40,586 bases of DNA from Actinomycetota bacterium (GCA_026392765.1 JAPLBL010000070.1:1-40586), one strand, 5' to 3'. Counted from the first letter of the stretch, positions 20,013-29,813 are shown. A program made the numbers and translations. The notes: generated by a model not told the origin, from the sequence alone.

Positions 20013-20876
20013 CTATGAACGAATGACCAGGGCCACTCCAAGAGCGGTCATCACAATTCCAATTACGCCAAGAGGTGTCACGGTCTCACCGAAGAGAATG
20101 AAAGCTTGCAATACCGCCATCGGTGGAACGAGATAGAGCAGACTTGAAACTTTCGCAGCCGAACCTCTATTGAGCAACCAGAGCAAAAGTAGTATCGCTG
20201 CAATCGATGTGACAAGAACTGCCCACGCCATGGTCCAGAAAGAGGTGTGGGTAAGTTCAAAGCGCGTTCTTCCTCTCACGATTGAAATAAGAAGTAATCC
20301 CACACCAGCGATTGCAAATTGATAGGTAGTTCCAATCATGAGTGGAATGGAGTGGCCAATCTTCTTCTGAAGCAGTGTTGCAACCGTGCTGCCTGCAAGT
20401 GCCAGAAAGAGGAAAAGTAAGGATTCTGTTGTGAAGCCCTCTGCCTTCGAAAGCTTGGGTAGGACGACGAGAAATACGCCGAGTAACCCAAAGATCAGAC
20501 CAGCAACTTGTCTGCGCGTGAGAGGTTCACTCAGTAAGCGCACTGCAAGGAGAGAGACCACAATCGGTTGCATACTGGTAATCACTGATGACAGGCCAGC
20601 TGGAGCTCCCAGCTCGATTGCATACCAAACACCAGCTAGATAAAAACCATGCAGTGCAATACCAATGGCGAGGGAAGCGCGAAAATCTGCACGAGAAAGT
20701 GTGAGCGGCTGACGAAGTGCGGCAGTGAGAACGAAGAGGATGATAGCTGCAAGAATGAGTCGAATCGCTAGAAAAAAGAGTGAGTCAGCATCTTCAAATC
20801 CATATTTAGCAACAACAAAGCCTGAACTCCAAATAAGGATAAATATCCAAGGAGCGGCGCCCACTATCTTCTTCAT
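20013..20876 (-). CDS. EamA/DMT family transporter
   Basis: About 10 hydrophobic segments in two repeats; IWSSGFVVAKYGFE N-terminus typical of EamA. Confidence 0.85.
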   Translation of the reverse strand: MKKIVGAAPWIFILIWSSGFVVAKYGFEDADSLFFLAIRLILAAIILFVLTAALRQPLTLSRADFRASLAIGIALHGFYLAGVWYAIELGAPAGLSSVITSMQPIVVSLLAVRLLSEPLTRRQVAGLIFGLLGVFLVVLPKLSKAEGFTTESLLFLFLALAGSTVATLLQKKIGHSIPLMIGTTYQFAIAGVGLLLISIVRGRTRFELTHTSFWTMAWAVLVTSIAAILLLLWLLNRGSAAKVSSLLYLVPPMAVLQAFILFGETVTPLGVIGIVMTALGVALVIRS

Positions 20877-20898
20877 AGGCGTTTAGAACAAGAAATCG

Positions 20899-21303
20899 TT
20901 AGTGGGAGCTTTGAGAAATTGGCTTCTCGTACTCAGTCACCATTCCGATGATGCTGATGACCAAAGCCCCTAGTGAGATTAGTGTTAACCACCATCCGAT
21001 GATCAGGCCTAGCCCCATCGCTGTAGCACTTAAAGCAACAGGAAGTGGCCACCAAGAGTGTGGACTATAGAAACCAAGTTCACCTGCATCATCTGCAATC
21101 TCAGCTTCCAGATTGTCGGATGGAATATCAAAGCCGATGCGCTTTTGAGTAAACCAGAGATAGAAACCCACCATGCCTGCAAGACATGCGGCAAGAATCA
21201 TTCCCGTAATACCAACGGCTTCGCCACCGACCACATAGTAAATAACAGCCATCGCAACATAGAAGATTGAAAGTCCTGAAAAGAGTTTCCAGTTAGCCTT
21301 CAT
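20899..21303 (-). CDS. ctaF: Cytochrome c oxidase subunit IV (actinobacterial CtaF)
   Basis: 134 aa membrane protein immediately downstream of ctaD; SPHSWWPLPVALSATAMGLGLIIGWWL. Confidence 0.88.
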   Translation of the reverse strand: MKANWKLFSGLSIFYVAMAVIYYVVGGEAVGITGMILAACLAGMVGFYLWFTQKRIGFDIPSDNLEAEIADDAGELGFYSPHSWWPLPVALSATAMGLGLIIGWWLTLISLGALVISIIGMVTEYEKPISQSSH

Positions 21304-21305
21304 GC

Positions 21306-22964
21306 TTAGTGACCTTCTGTCTTGATGTGTGGGTGGTGCAGATCAAATGCTGGGCGCTCTGAACGAATACGTGGCATCGATGTGAAGTTATGGCGCGGTG
21401 GAGGACATGAAGTCGCCCATTCAAGGGATGCTCCATAACCCCAAGGATCATCGACTTCAACCTTAGGAGATTTACGAGTAATCCAGACGTTGACAAAGAA
21501 CGGAATCATGGAGAGTGCGAGAAGGAAAGATCCAACGGTTGAGATCATATTCATCTCTGTAAATCCATCAGTTGCTAAATAATCTGCATAGCGACGAGGG
21601 AAGCCCTTAATTCCAAGCCAGTGCTGGATAAGGAATGTGAGGTGGAATCCGAAGAAGAGCGTCCAGAAGTGAATCTTTCCAAGGCGCTCATTGAGCATGC
21701 GGCCTGTGAACTTTGGCCACCAGAAGTAGAAACCTGCGAACATTGCAAAGACCACTGTTCCAAAGAGAACGTAGTGGAAGTGAGCAACGACGAAGTAAGA
21801 GGCAGAGACTGCAAAATCAAGAGGTGGTGAAGCCAAGATGATTCCTGTAATTCCACCGAAGAGGAACGTGACTAGAAAGCCCATAACCCACAACATCGGA
21901 GTCTCAAATGTGACATGGCCGCGCCACATTGTTCCGATCCAATTGAAGAATTTCACACCCGTTGGAACACCGATAAGGAATGTCATAAATGAGAAGAATG
22001 GGAGAAGTACTTTTCCAGTTGCGAACAAGTGGTGTGCCCACACTGCAACAGAGAGAGCTGAGATTGCGATAGTTGCAGCAATCAAACCCTTATAACCAAA
22101 GATTGGTTTGCGACTAAAGACCGGCAAAATCTCAGTTGCAATTCCAAAGAATGGAAGCGCCAAGATATACACCTCGGGGTGTCCGAAGAACCAGAACAAG
22201 TGTTGCCACAACATAGCTCCGCCATTGGCCGGATCAAAGATATGCGTGCCAAAGAGGCGATCTGATTCAAGTCCAAGAAGTGCTGCAGCAAGCGGTGGGA
22301 ATGCAAGCAAAACAAGAATTGATGTCAACAATACGTTCCACGAGAAGATCGACATACGGAACATCGTCATTCCAGGTGCGCGCATGGTGAAGATTGTTGT
22401 AATGAAGTTAACGCCACCCAAAATTGTTCCAAGACCTGAAATTGCAAGGCCCATAACCCACAAGTCTCCACCAATGCCTGGTGAATACGTTGAGTTAGCA
22501 AGGGGTGCATATGCAGTCCAACCGAAAGATGCAGCTCCACCAGGAGTTAAAAACCCGATAGTTGCTTCGATGGAACCGAAGAAGTAGAGCCAGTAAGAGA
22601 GCATGTTAAGACGTGGGAATGCCACGTCTGCGGCTCCAATCTGCAGAGGCATAATCACATTGGCAAAACCAACGAAGAGTGGCGTTGCAAACATCAAAAG
22701 CATGATGGTGCCGTGCATTGTGAAAATCTGGTTGTACTGCTCATTGCTCCAGAACTGCATTCCTGGGCGGGTCAGTTCGATTCGAAGGAGCAGCGCTAGC
22801 AGCCCACCGATAAGGAACCATGTAAACGATGTCGCGAGATAGAGGTAACCGATGCGCTTATGGTCTGTTGAAGTAATCGTCTTAACAAACTGACTACCCC
22901 ATGAAGTCTTCTGCACACCTTGGCGAGGAGCTGCAATGGTTGGACGTTCTGCAAATGTTGTCAT
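21306..22964 (-). CDS. ctaD: Cytochrome c oxidase subunit I
   Basis: [18 protein letters not shown] (CuB His and cross-linked Tyr), [20 protein letters not shown]. Confidence 0.97.
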   Translation of the reverse strand: MTTFAERPTIAAPRQGVQKTSWGSQFVKTITSTDHKRIGYLYLATSFTWFLIGGLLALLLRIELTRPGMQFWSNEQYNQIFTMHGTIMLLMFATPLFVGFANVIMPLQIGAADVAFPRLNMLSYWLYFFGSIEATIGFLTPGGAASFGWTAYAPLANSTYSPGIGGDLWVMGLAISGLGTILGGVNFITTIFTMRAPGMTMFRMSIFSWNVLLTSILVLLAFPPLAAALLGLESDRLFGTHIFDPANGGAMLWQHLFWFFGHPEVYILALPFFGIATEILPVFSRKPIFGYKGLIAATIAISALSVAVWAHHLFATGKVLLPFFSFMTFLIGVPTGVKFFNWIGTMWRGHVTFETPMLWVMGFLVTFLFGGITGIILASPPLDFAVSASYFVVAHFHYVLFGTVVFAMFAGFYFWWPKFTGRMLNERLGKIHFWTLFFGFHLTFLIQHWLGIKGFPRRYADYLATDGFTEMNMISTVGSFLLALSMIPFFVNVWITRKSPKVEVDDPWGYGASLEWATSCPPPRHNFTSMPRIRSERPAFDLHHPHIKTEGH

Positions 22965-23728
22965 TATGCGCTCGCCTTCAGTGAGTCAAGATATTTCTGG
23001 TAATTCTCAGGGGTAACAACTTTGACCTTAAAGAGCATCTGTGAGTGATTGCGTCCGCAGAGGATGTTGCAGCGGCCTGGGAACTCGCCCAACTTATTAG
23101 CTGTGAACTGAAGATGATTGGTCTCACCAGGCAAGTTCTGCATCTGAATCATAAAAGCTGGAATCCAGAATCCATGCACCACATCATTTGATAAAAGAGT
23201 GAAGCGAACTTTCTCACCTTGAGGGACATAGAGAGTTGGTGGATTTGCAGGAGTACCAGTTACTACTGCCTTCTCACCAGCTTCAGGATAAGTAAATTGC
23301 CATGACCACTGGAATCCATTGACTGAAATTTCGTGCTTGACGGGAGATGTCTTATCGATGATCTTGTCTTGCTTAACTGCAGTGAAGTAGAACATCACGG
23401 CAACAATTGCGAAGGGAATTACTGTGTAGAGAATTTCAACAGGAATGTTGTACTGAGTCTGCTTAGGAAATTCGCCCTTGCCTGCCTTTGCGCGATGAAA
23501 AACTGCTGGCCACAGAATGAGAACGAGGGTAATTACCCCAACTACTCCCCCTGCAATCCATGCACCTTGCCACAGTGAGAGTGAGATGTCGTTGACACTT
23601 GATACTCCCTTAGGAAAACCCATTCCAGAAATATCATTGGAATTAAATGAGCATCCCGTTAAGAGAGCCGGGGCAAGGAGAGCCGCTGCTCGGATATAGC
23701 GTTTTCTGCGCGGTGCGTGAGAAGACAT
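22964..23728 (-). CDS. ctaC: Cytochrome c oxidase subunit II (lipoprotein)
   Basis: Lipobox [18 protein letters not shown]; CuA loop [14 protein letters not shown]. Confidence 0.93.
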   Translation of the reverse strand: MSSHAPRRKRYIRAAALLAPALLTGCSFNSNDISGMGFPKGVSSVNDISLSLWQGAWIAGGVVGVITLVLILWPAVFHRAKAGKGEFPKQTQYNIPVEILYTVIPFAIVAVMFYFTAVKQDKIIDKTSPVKHEISVNGFQWSWQFTYPEAGEKAVVTGTPANPPTLYVPQGEKVRFTLLSNDVVHGFWIPAFMIQMQNLPGETNHLQFTANKLGEFPGRCNILCGRNHSQMLFKVKVVTPENYQKYLDSLKASA

Positions 23729-23734
23729 GGGGTA

Positions 23735-23740
23735 AGGATA
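23735..23740 (-). promoter_or_regulatory. Putative -10 element TATCCT, 6 nt before ctaC ATG
   Basis: Minus strand TATCCT-tacccc-ATG(23728). Confidence 0.5.
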
Positions 23741-23750
23741 GTGGCGCGAT

Positions 23751-24833
23751 GTGCATGCGCTCGCCCGAGCGAGTAGCGTTGATTCGGTGGTTCATGTCAC
23801 AGGAAATTTCGCCTCTGAGGGCCCTCTCCACCCTGCCGCCAGAGAGGCTCTACTCGCGGCTTTTGACCAAGGTTGGGCAGATCCCAAGAAGCTTTCCCAG
23901 AGTTCATCTAAGGCTGCAATCCTTCGCAATCACGGCCTTGAAACTATCTCCACCCGATTAGGCATTCCAGCGGATTCGATCGAAGTGTTGGGCGAGCCAT
24001 CCTTGGGCCACTATCTCGCTATCGCAGGTCTACTTCAGGAATCTTCCACCTTTGCATATTCAGCAATCGATAAGGGAAAAATCCGAGCCATCGCGCGATC
24101 TCGCACCTCGCAAGTCTTAGAACTTGCCGTGGATTCCGCCGGAGCCATTCAAGGGCTCAGTGAAGTTTCCCATGGTGCTGTGCTCTCTCTGCAGTTGGCC
24201 AATGGTGAAACCGGAATTATTCAAGATCGCCTCCTATCCATCTCAGAGGATGTGCAGATTGCAATCGATGCAACAGCATCTGGTCCTCGAGTTGCTCTGC
24301 CAGATCGTTGGAGTACGGCCCTCTTTGATGCAGCATCGTGGGGCGGCCCTAGTGGTCTTGCGATCATGGCTATAAGAAACCGTTCACAGTTCTCTTATCC
24401 CCTACCGCGCATCGCCCCCATCAGCTCCCCCGGTAGTTACTCACTTCCACTTTTGATTGCATCTGCCGTTGCTCTTGAAAACTTCACTCCGGAATCAACT
24501 TCTCTTCGCGAGTTTGCAGTTGCTCAATTATCGAAGATTGATGACGTGCATCTTGTGGGGCCACAATCACCTGCAATGCCCCATCTGCTCTCACTCGTAG
24601 CAGCAAACGTCTCTGGTGAAAATGTAGTCAGAGAGTTAGCTGCGCAAGGCGTTGATGTTGACTCAGGGTCAGCATGTTCGGCTGAAGATCTACAACCCAG
24701 CCATGTATTAGTTGCGATGGGTTATGAGACCAACGGCCATATTCGCCTCACTCTGCACAACGGAACAACAGAGGCTGAAATTGCCAGCTTGGTTACAGCT
24801 CTTTCAGGAGTATTTCAAAAATTACGCAGGTAG
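23751..24833 (+). CDS. Cysteine desulfurase-family protein, apparently lacking the PLP-binding lysine
   Basis: GNFASEGPLHPAAREALL, ANGETGIIQ, Cys loop VDVDSGSACSAEDLQPSHVLVAMG, but AASWGGPSG where family members have xHKxGGPxG. Confidence 0.8.
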   Translation: MHALARASSVDSVVHVTGNFASEGPLHPAAREALLAAFDQGWADPKKLSQSSSKAAILRNHGLETISTRLGIPADSIEVLGEPSLGHYLAIAGLLQESSTFAYSAIDKGKIRAIARSRTSQVLELAVDSAGAIQGLSEVSHGAVLSLQLANGETGIIQDRLLSISEDVQIAIDATASGPRVALPDRWSTALFDAASWGGPSGLAIMAIRNRSQFSYPLPRIAPISSPGSYSLPLLIASAVALENFTPESTSLREFAVAQLSKIDDVHLVGPQSPAMPHLLSLVAANVSGENVVRELAAQGVDVDSGSACSAEDLQPSHVLVAMGYETNGHIRLTLHNGTTEAEIASLVTALSGVFQKLRR

Positions 24834-25799
24834 CTGCACTGAGATTTCAGCTGCCGCATCTGATCCATATGCATCACTAAAGCGTGTGACAAATTCATCC
24901 TTTGTGAAGCGATACTCCTGCGTTCCTGTTGTTTCGATGACATAGGTAGCAATCATTGAACCAAGCTGTGCGCAGCGCTCATGTGAGAGTCCCCATGCAA
25001 GTCCTGCAACAAAGCCAGAACGGAATGAATCGCCAACACCCGTTGGGTCAATCTTTGCCTTCTCTTTCGCACATCCCACTTTGATAAATGTTCCATCGGT
25101 ACTTTCAACTCGAGCGCCTTCAGAGCCCAATGTGACGATGCGGTATTTCACTTGTTCCAAAATCTCGTGATCACTCCATCCAGTCTTCTGGATGGCAAGT
25201 GCTAACTCATACTCATTCATAAAGAGGTAGGTAGCGCCAGAGATCAACTTCTTGATCTCATCTCCACTCATGCGAGCCATCTGCTGTGAAGGATCTGCAG
25301 CTACGGCAACGCCCATGGCAAGTGCTACCTCTGTGTGTCGCAGCATCGCTTCAGGATCATCAGGTGACACAACAAGGATGTCGAGTTTTCCGACCTTATC
25401 CATGATGGGTTTAAGTTCAATGTTGCGAGCTTCAGACATTGCGCCAGGGAAGAAGGATGCAATCTGATTGAGTTCTGTATCGGTTGTCACGGTGAAGTGC
25501 GCCGTGTGCTGCTCTGTTGAGACAAGTGCGTGGGATGTATCAACGCCATGGCGTGTGAGCCATGCATCGTAATCAGCAAAATCCTTTCCAACTGCTGCAA
25601 TCAAGATGGGGTTCAGGCCAAGGACGCCAAGACCAAATGCAATATTGGCAGCGCACCCTCCACGACGAACATCAAGACCGTCGACAAGGAATGAGAGAGA
25701 GACTTTTTCTAAAGAACCAGCAACGAGAGAATCAGTGAACTTTCCAGGGAAAGTCATGAGGTGATCGAGACCTACTGAACCTGCAACACCAATTTTCAT
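24822..25799 (-). CDS. adoK: Adenosine kinase, PfkB family
   Basis: Closely resembles mycobacterial AdoK from memory (VSLSFLVDGL, ASFFPGAMSEARNI, DPSQQMARMSGDEI, DPTGVGDSFRSGF, ETTGTQEY). Confidence 0.85.
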   Translation of the reverse strand: MKIGVAGSVGLDHLMTFPGKFTDSLVAGSLEKVSLSFLVDGLDVRRGGCAANIAFGLGVLGLNPILIAAVGKDFADYDAWLTRHGVDTSHALVSTEQHTAHFTVTTDTELNQIASFFPGAMSEARNIELKPIMDKVGKLDILVVSPDDPEAMLRHTEVALAMGVAVAADPSQQMARMSGDEIKKLISGATYLFMNEYELALAIQKTGWSDHEILEQVKYRIVTLGSEGARVESTDGTFIKVGCAKEKAKIDPTGVGDSFRSGFVAGLAWGLSHERCAQLGSMIATYVIETTGTQEYRFTKDEFVTRFSDAYGSDAAAEISVQLPA

Positions 25800-25837
25800 G
25801 GTCGCATCTAACTACAGCAGCTATGTATTAGCGGTGA

Positions 25838-26200
25838 TTAGTTAAATGAATCGCCGCAAGCGCATGAACCGCCTGCATTGGGATTATCGATTGTGAAGCC
25901 CTGCTTCTCAATTGTGTCTACGAAATCAACTGTGGCACCCATAAGGTAAGGATCGCTCATCTTGTCGACAACAACTTTGACTGCGCCAAACTCACGTGTG
26001 ATATCGCCTTCTTGATTGCGATCATCGAAGTAGAGCTGGTAGCGAAGACCTGAGCAGCCACCTGGCTGAACAGCAACGCGCAGGTAGAGGTCATCGCGAC
26101 CTTCTTGAGCAAGAAGGGCAGAAACCTTTGCAGCTGCCACATCAGTAAGTGCGATGCCGGTTGTGATCTCGACTGGAGTTGTTGTTGTTTCAGTAGTCAT
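25838..26200 (-). CDS. erpA: Iron-sulfur cluster insertion protein (HesB/IscA family)
   Basis: VQPGGCSGLRYQLYFDD and C-terminal GGSCACGDSF. Start assigned to MTTETTTT at 26200. Confidence 0.92.
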   Translation of the reverse strand: MTTETTTTPVEITTGIALTDVAAAKVSALLAQEGRDDLYLRVAVQPGGCSGLRYQLYFDDRNQEGDITREFGAVKVVVDKMSDPYLMGATVDFVDTIEKQGFTIDNPNAGGSCACGDSFN

Positions 26201-26207
26201 GTGCGCA

Positions 26208-26213
26208 AGAATA
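26208..26213 (-). promoter_or_regulatory. Putative -10 element TATTCT, 7 nt before erpA ATG
   Basis: Minus strand TATTCT-tgcgcac-ATG(26200). Confidence 0.5.
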
Positions 26214-26261
26214 CCCGCGTTTGGGTTGCGATGGCTAACCCAAACGCATGACAATACGCAT

Positions 26262-27407
26262 ATGTCTATCAGCCTCGGCGAGCTACTCATTCTGGGCCAA
26301 GGCTCAGATCTTGCCTCAGAGCGCGGAGTCTCATGCACCGGCGAACTTCCACCTGCCAGCGACCCGCACCTCGTTGAACGCGCTATCGCAGCCAGAGCTG
26401 CCCTCGGAAGTCGGGCGCTGATTCTGGGCCATCACTACCAGCGAGATGAAGTCATTCAATTTGCCGATATCACTGGAGATTCATTTAAGTTGGCAGAGTC
26501 AGCAGCTGCCCAAAGTTCTGCTGAATTCATCTTCTTCTGCGGTGTTCACTTTATGGCAGAGAGTGCAGACATTCTCACCTCTTCCAAGCAACGCGTCATC
26601 CTCCCCGATTTGGCTGCAGGCTGTTCGATGGCAGATATGGCAACAGCAAATCAAGTAAACCAATGCTGGCAAGATCTTGAAAAAATCGGCGTTGCATCCA
26701 AAACCGTTCCTGTTACCTACATGAATTCATCCGCTGCCATCAAAGCTTTCACCGGCGAACATGGTGGCACCATCTGCACATCATCGAATGCGCAGAAGAC
26801 TCTTGAATGGGCATTTGCTAAAGCGGAGAAGGTTCTCTTCCTCCCTGATCAACATCTTGGGCGCAACACAGCTGTCCTATCTCTTGGTCTCTCACTCGAT
26901 GATTGCGTCTTATGGAATCCATGGAAGCCGATGGGTGGTCTGACCGAAGATGAGATCCGTGGAGCCAAGATGATTTTATGGCGTGGACATTGCTCTGTTC
27001 ACGGTCGCTTTACTCGGGAATCAATTCAAGAAGTTCGCACTCGTGTTCCAAGCGTTCAAGTCATCGTCCACCCTGAGTGCCAGCATGAAGTAGTAGTCGA
27101 TGCTGATGTTGTGGGCAGCACTGAAAAGATTATTCAAACAGTGACGGCATCGCCTGCCGGAAGTAAGTGGGCAATCGGCACTGAACTCAATCTCGTCTCT
27201 CGCCTTGCGCAGAATAATCCCGATAAAGAGATTGTCTTCCTCGATAAAAGCGTCTGCTACTGCTCGACGATGAACCGCATTGATCTGCCCCATCTGGTCT
27301 GGGCTATGGAATCAATCGTGGCAGGTCATATCGTCAATCAAATTAAGGTCGATGAGCGAGTAGCCCGCTTATCCAAGTTGGCTCTAGAGCAGATGCTCGC
27401 CCTATAG
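26262..27407 (+). CDS. nadA: Quinolinate synthase A
   Basis: LGHHYQRDEVIQFADITGDSFKLA, FCGVHFMAESADILT, HPECQHEVV. Start assigned to MSISLGELL at 26262. Confidence 0.95.
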   Translation: MSISLGELLILGQGSDLASERGVSCTGELPPASDPHLVERAIAARAALGSRALILGHHYQRDEVIQFADITGDSFKLAESAAAQSSAEFIFFCGVHFMAESADILTSSKQRVILPDLAAGCSMADMATANQVNQCWQDLEKIGVASKTVPVTYMNSSAAIKAFTGEHGGTICTSSNAQKTLEWAFAKAEKVLFLPDQHLGRNTAVLSLGLSLDDCVLWNPWKPMGGLTEDEIRGAKMILWRGHCSVHGRFTRESIQEVRTRVPSVQVIVHPECQHEVVVDADVVGSTEKIIQTVTASPAGSKWAIGTELNLVSRLAQNNPDKEIVFLDKSVCYCSTMNRIDLPHLVWAMESIVAGHIVNQIKVDERVARLSKLALEQMLAL

Positions 27408-27408
27408 T
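27403..27408 (+). promoter_or_regulatory. Putative -10 element TATAGT, 7 nt before DUF3043 ATG
   Basis: TATAGT-taccgct-ATG(27416); overlaps the nadA stop codon. Confidence 0.5.
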
Positions 27409-27415
27409 TACCGCT

Positions 27416-27946
27416 ATGACTGAATCAACTGCTGATAAAAAAGGTCGTCCGACCCCTAAGCGCAAAGAAGTAATTGCAGCCCGTAAAGTTTCATCTCTTG
27501 CTCCTGCATCAACAAAGGCAGAGAAGAAGCGCGCAAAGGATGCCTCCCGCGCTGCACGTATTGCCAATCGCGCCGCCTATATGCGTGGAGATGAAAATTC
27601 GCTTCCTGCACGCGATAAAGGTCCAGTTAAGCGATTTGTCCGTAACTATGTGGATTCACGCAAATCAATTGGTGAATACTTCCTGCCCATCATCTTTATC
27701 GTTCTCATCTTTACCTTGGTTCCATATCCAATATTCCAAATCGGAAGCATCATCATCATGAATGGCGTTCTCTTGATTTCAGTCATCGATGGATTCTTCT
27801 TAAGTCGCAAAATTAAGAGTGCTGTGCTTGTAAAATTCCCAGGCACAGAGCTAAAAGGAATCGGAATGTATGGATGGCTGCGCTCAACCCAGATGCGCAG
27901 AATGCGCTCTCCTAAGCCTCAGATCAAAGTTGGAGAAAGCTTCTAA
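27416..27946 (+). CDS. DUF3043 domain membrane protein
   Basis: Basic N-terminus GRPTPKRKEVIAARK, RNYVDSRKSIGEYFLP, two TM helices, downstream of nadA. Confidence 0.85.
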   Translation: MTESTADKKGRPTPKRKEVIAARKVSSLAPASTKAEKKRAKDASRAARIANRAAYMRGDENSLPARDKGPVKRFVRNYVDSRKSIGEYFLPIIFIVLIFTLVPYPIFQIGSIIIMNGVLLISVIDGFFLSRKIKSAVLVKFPGTELKGIGMYGWLRSTQMRRMRSPKPQIKVGESF

Positions 27947-27955
27947 CTCTGCCCG

Positions 27956-28957
27956 CTAAGCGCGAGGGTTAGGGCTCTCGTTCTTCTTCGGATCGCGCTC
28001 TGGCAACTTTCCAAGAGCGTTATCAATGGCCTGGATAACATCGGCTGATAATTTGATTCCAGATGCTTTGACATTCTCTTTCACCTGAGATGGCTTAGTC
28101 GCACCCATAATGGCGCTAGAAACATTGGAGTTCTGAAGAACCCACGCCAGTGCCAACTGAGACATTGAGATATCTAGTCCGTCGGCAATTGGCTTTAACT
28201 TCTGCACAGCAGTCAGTACTTCCTCTGACATCCAACGAGAGATGAAGTCCGCCCCGCTCTTCTTATCTGTCGCGCGAGATCCCGCAGGTGCTTTCTTCCC
28301 TGGCAAATATTTGCCGGTGAGAATTCCTTGCGCCATCGGTGACCAGACAATCTGACCAATCCCCTCTTTCTTCGAAAGTGGAACTACCTCACTTTCAATC
28401 ACACGCCAGAGCGCTGAATATTGAGGTTGGCTTGAGACAAAACGGTTATAGCCGCGAGCATCCTGGATTTTGAGTGCATCAGAGATTTGCTTTGCATTCC
28501 ATTCAGAGAAACCGATGTAGCTGACTTTTCCTTGACGGATCAGATCATCAAAGGCGCTCAAAGTTTCTTCCAGCGGGGTCTCAACATCAAAGCGATGCGC
28601 TTGATAGAGATCGATGTGATCGGTCTTCAATCTCTTAAGCGATGCGTCACACGATTCCATGATGTGTTTACGCGATAGCCCGCGATCATTCTTGCCTGTG
28701 CCCGTTGGCCAATAGACCTTAGTGAAGAGTTCATAGGATTCACGGCGAACGCCTTTGAGGGCCTTAGCAAGAACTACTTCAGCTTTTGTTCCGGCATAGA
28801 CATCTGCCGTATCAAAGGTGGTAATTCCTTGGTTGAGAGCTTCTCGCACACATTTGACTGCAGCCTCTGTCTCAACTTGTGAGCCGTGAGTGATCCAGTT
28901 TCCGTAAGAAATCTCTGAGACATACATTCCGGTATTGCCAAGGCGTCTATATTCCAT
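27956..28957 (-). CDS. Aldo/keto reductase
   Basis: MEYRRLGNTGMYVSEISYG, FDTADVYAG, DLYQAHRFD, IGFSEWNA. Confidence 0.93.
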   Translation of the reverse strand: MEYRRLGNTGMYVSEISYGNWITHGSQVETEAAVKCVREALNQGITTFDTADVYAGTKAEVVLAKALKGVRRESYELFTKVYWPTGTGKNDRGLSRKHIMESCDASLKRLKTDHIDLYQAHRFDVETPLEETLSAFDDLIRQGKVSYIGFSEWNAKQISDALKIQDARGYNRFVSSQPQYSALWRVIESEVVPLSKKEGIGQIVWSPMAQGILTGKYLPGKKAPAGSRATDKKSGADFISRWMSEEVLTAVQKLKPIADGLDISMSQLALAWVLQNSNVSSAIMGATKPSQVKENVKASGIKLSADVIQAIDNALGKLPERDPKKNESPNPRA

Positions 28958-28963
28958 GGCGCA

Positions 28964-28969
28964 ACCTTA
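28964..28969 (-). promoter_or_regulatory. Putative -10 element TAAGGT, 6 nt before aldo/keto reductase ATG
   Basis: Minus strand TAAGGT-tgcgcc-ATG(28957). Confidence 0.5.
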
Positions 28970-29034
28970 GGGTTGTGCGTGGTGAGTTGCCAACACCTAG
29001 ACACTATGGTTTGGTTCGACCAGTAAGACTACAA

Positions 29035-29150
29035 CTTCATAGGTATCTCAGTAGGGGAAGTTCGGTGCAATTCCGACGCTGACCCGCAACCGTAAGAGAG
29101 TTCATCCCTGAACTGCTTAAGTCGGATTACCTGCCGAGATATTTGTTTTT
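29035..29150 (+). promoter_or_regulatory. Cobalamin (adenosylcobalamin-type) riboswitch
   Basis: Core CGGTGCAATTCCGACGCTGACCCGCAACCGTAAG at 29063-29096; B12 box AAGTCGGATTACCTGCC at 29119-29135; closing stem TATCTC (29044-29049) with GAGATA (29136-29141); upstream of an ECF operon. Confidence 0.95.
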
Positions 29151-29259
29151 GACCAACACCCGCCGAGGTCTGCGGGGTGTAGTCCAAAGGTATTTGGCGT
29201 ATTTGGCCGACCGCTAGCGAGCTACCCCTGTGAGACTCTTCTTTTAAGGAGTTCACACT

Positions 29260-29799
29260 GTGAAAGCAATACATTTCAACAAGATCGCACTTGCGATTCT
29301 TCTCATTACATCTCAAGTTATCTCAATACCTGCATCCCATGCAGAATCAAAGGGCTGGCGTTATTGGGGTTACTTCCAAGCAGCCCCTGGAGCATCAACT
29401 TGGAAAGCTGCCATGACTGGACCGACTGTCGATATTGAAGATGGGGCCGTTGAAGGATGGTCATTTGTCTTTAGTAGCGATGATGTTCCATCCGTAGCAC
29501 CCAAGACAAAACCTTCCTTTGCATCCATCTGTGGAAAGACAAAGGCAGATTCAGATACCAAGCGCATTGGTCTTGTCATCGAATTTGGTAACTCTGCCTA
29601 CGCACCAAAGGGTGAAAAGGTGCAGAAGCCAATAGTGCGTTGTGTGACGACAGCAAAGAGTTCACAAGGTATCGATGTACTTGGCCAAGTCGTTAAAGTC
29701 CGCTCTGCCAGTTCAGGTTTGATCTGCGGATTCAACGGCTTCCCTAAGAAGGAATGCGGAGTAGAGATAAATACTCCTGCTGCGCTAATCAAGAAGTAG
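29260..29799 (+). CDS. Secreted SCO2322-family-like protein
   Basis: GTG start with AAGGAG SD; Sec signal MKAIHFNKIALAILLITSQVISIPASHA; GWRYWGYFQ...W.AAMTGP, PSFASICG, GFPKKECG motifs; four Cys in the mature part. Confidence 0.75.
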   Translation: MKAIHFNKIALAILLITSQVISIPASHAESKGWRYWGYFQAAPGASTWKAAMTGPTVDIEDGAVEGWSFVFSSDDVPSVAPKTKPSFASICGKTKADSDTKRIGLVIEFGNSAYAPKGEKVQKPIVRCVTTAKSSQGIDVLGQVVKVRSASSGLICGFNGFPKKECGVEINTPAALIKK

Positions 29800-29813
29800 T
29801 AAAGAAGCTCGTC

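Noticed and set aside
22108-22587. Plus-strand 159-aa ORF inside ctaD
   Set aside because: Antisense to a strongly conserved ctaD coding region; no recognisable domain. The same applies to other antisense or out-of-frame ORFs in the track, e.g. 5267-5644, 13469-13828, 32442-32864, 38913-39419.
23647-23961. Alternative plus-strand ORF starting at ATG 23749 frame (MRSPERVALIRWF...)
   Set aside because: Overlaps the desulfurase-like gene in another frame and has no family motifs.
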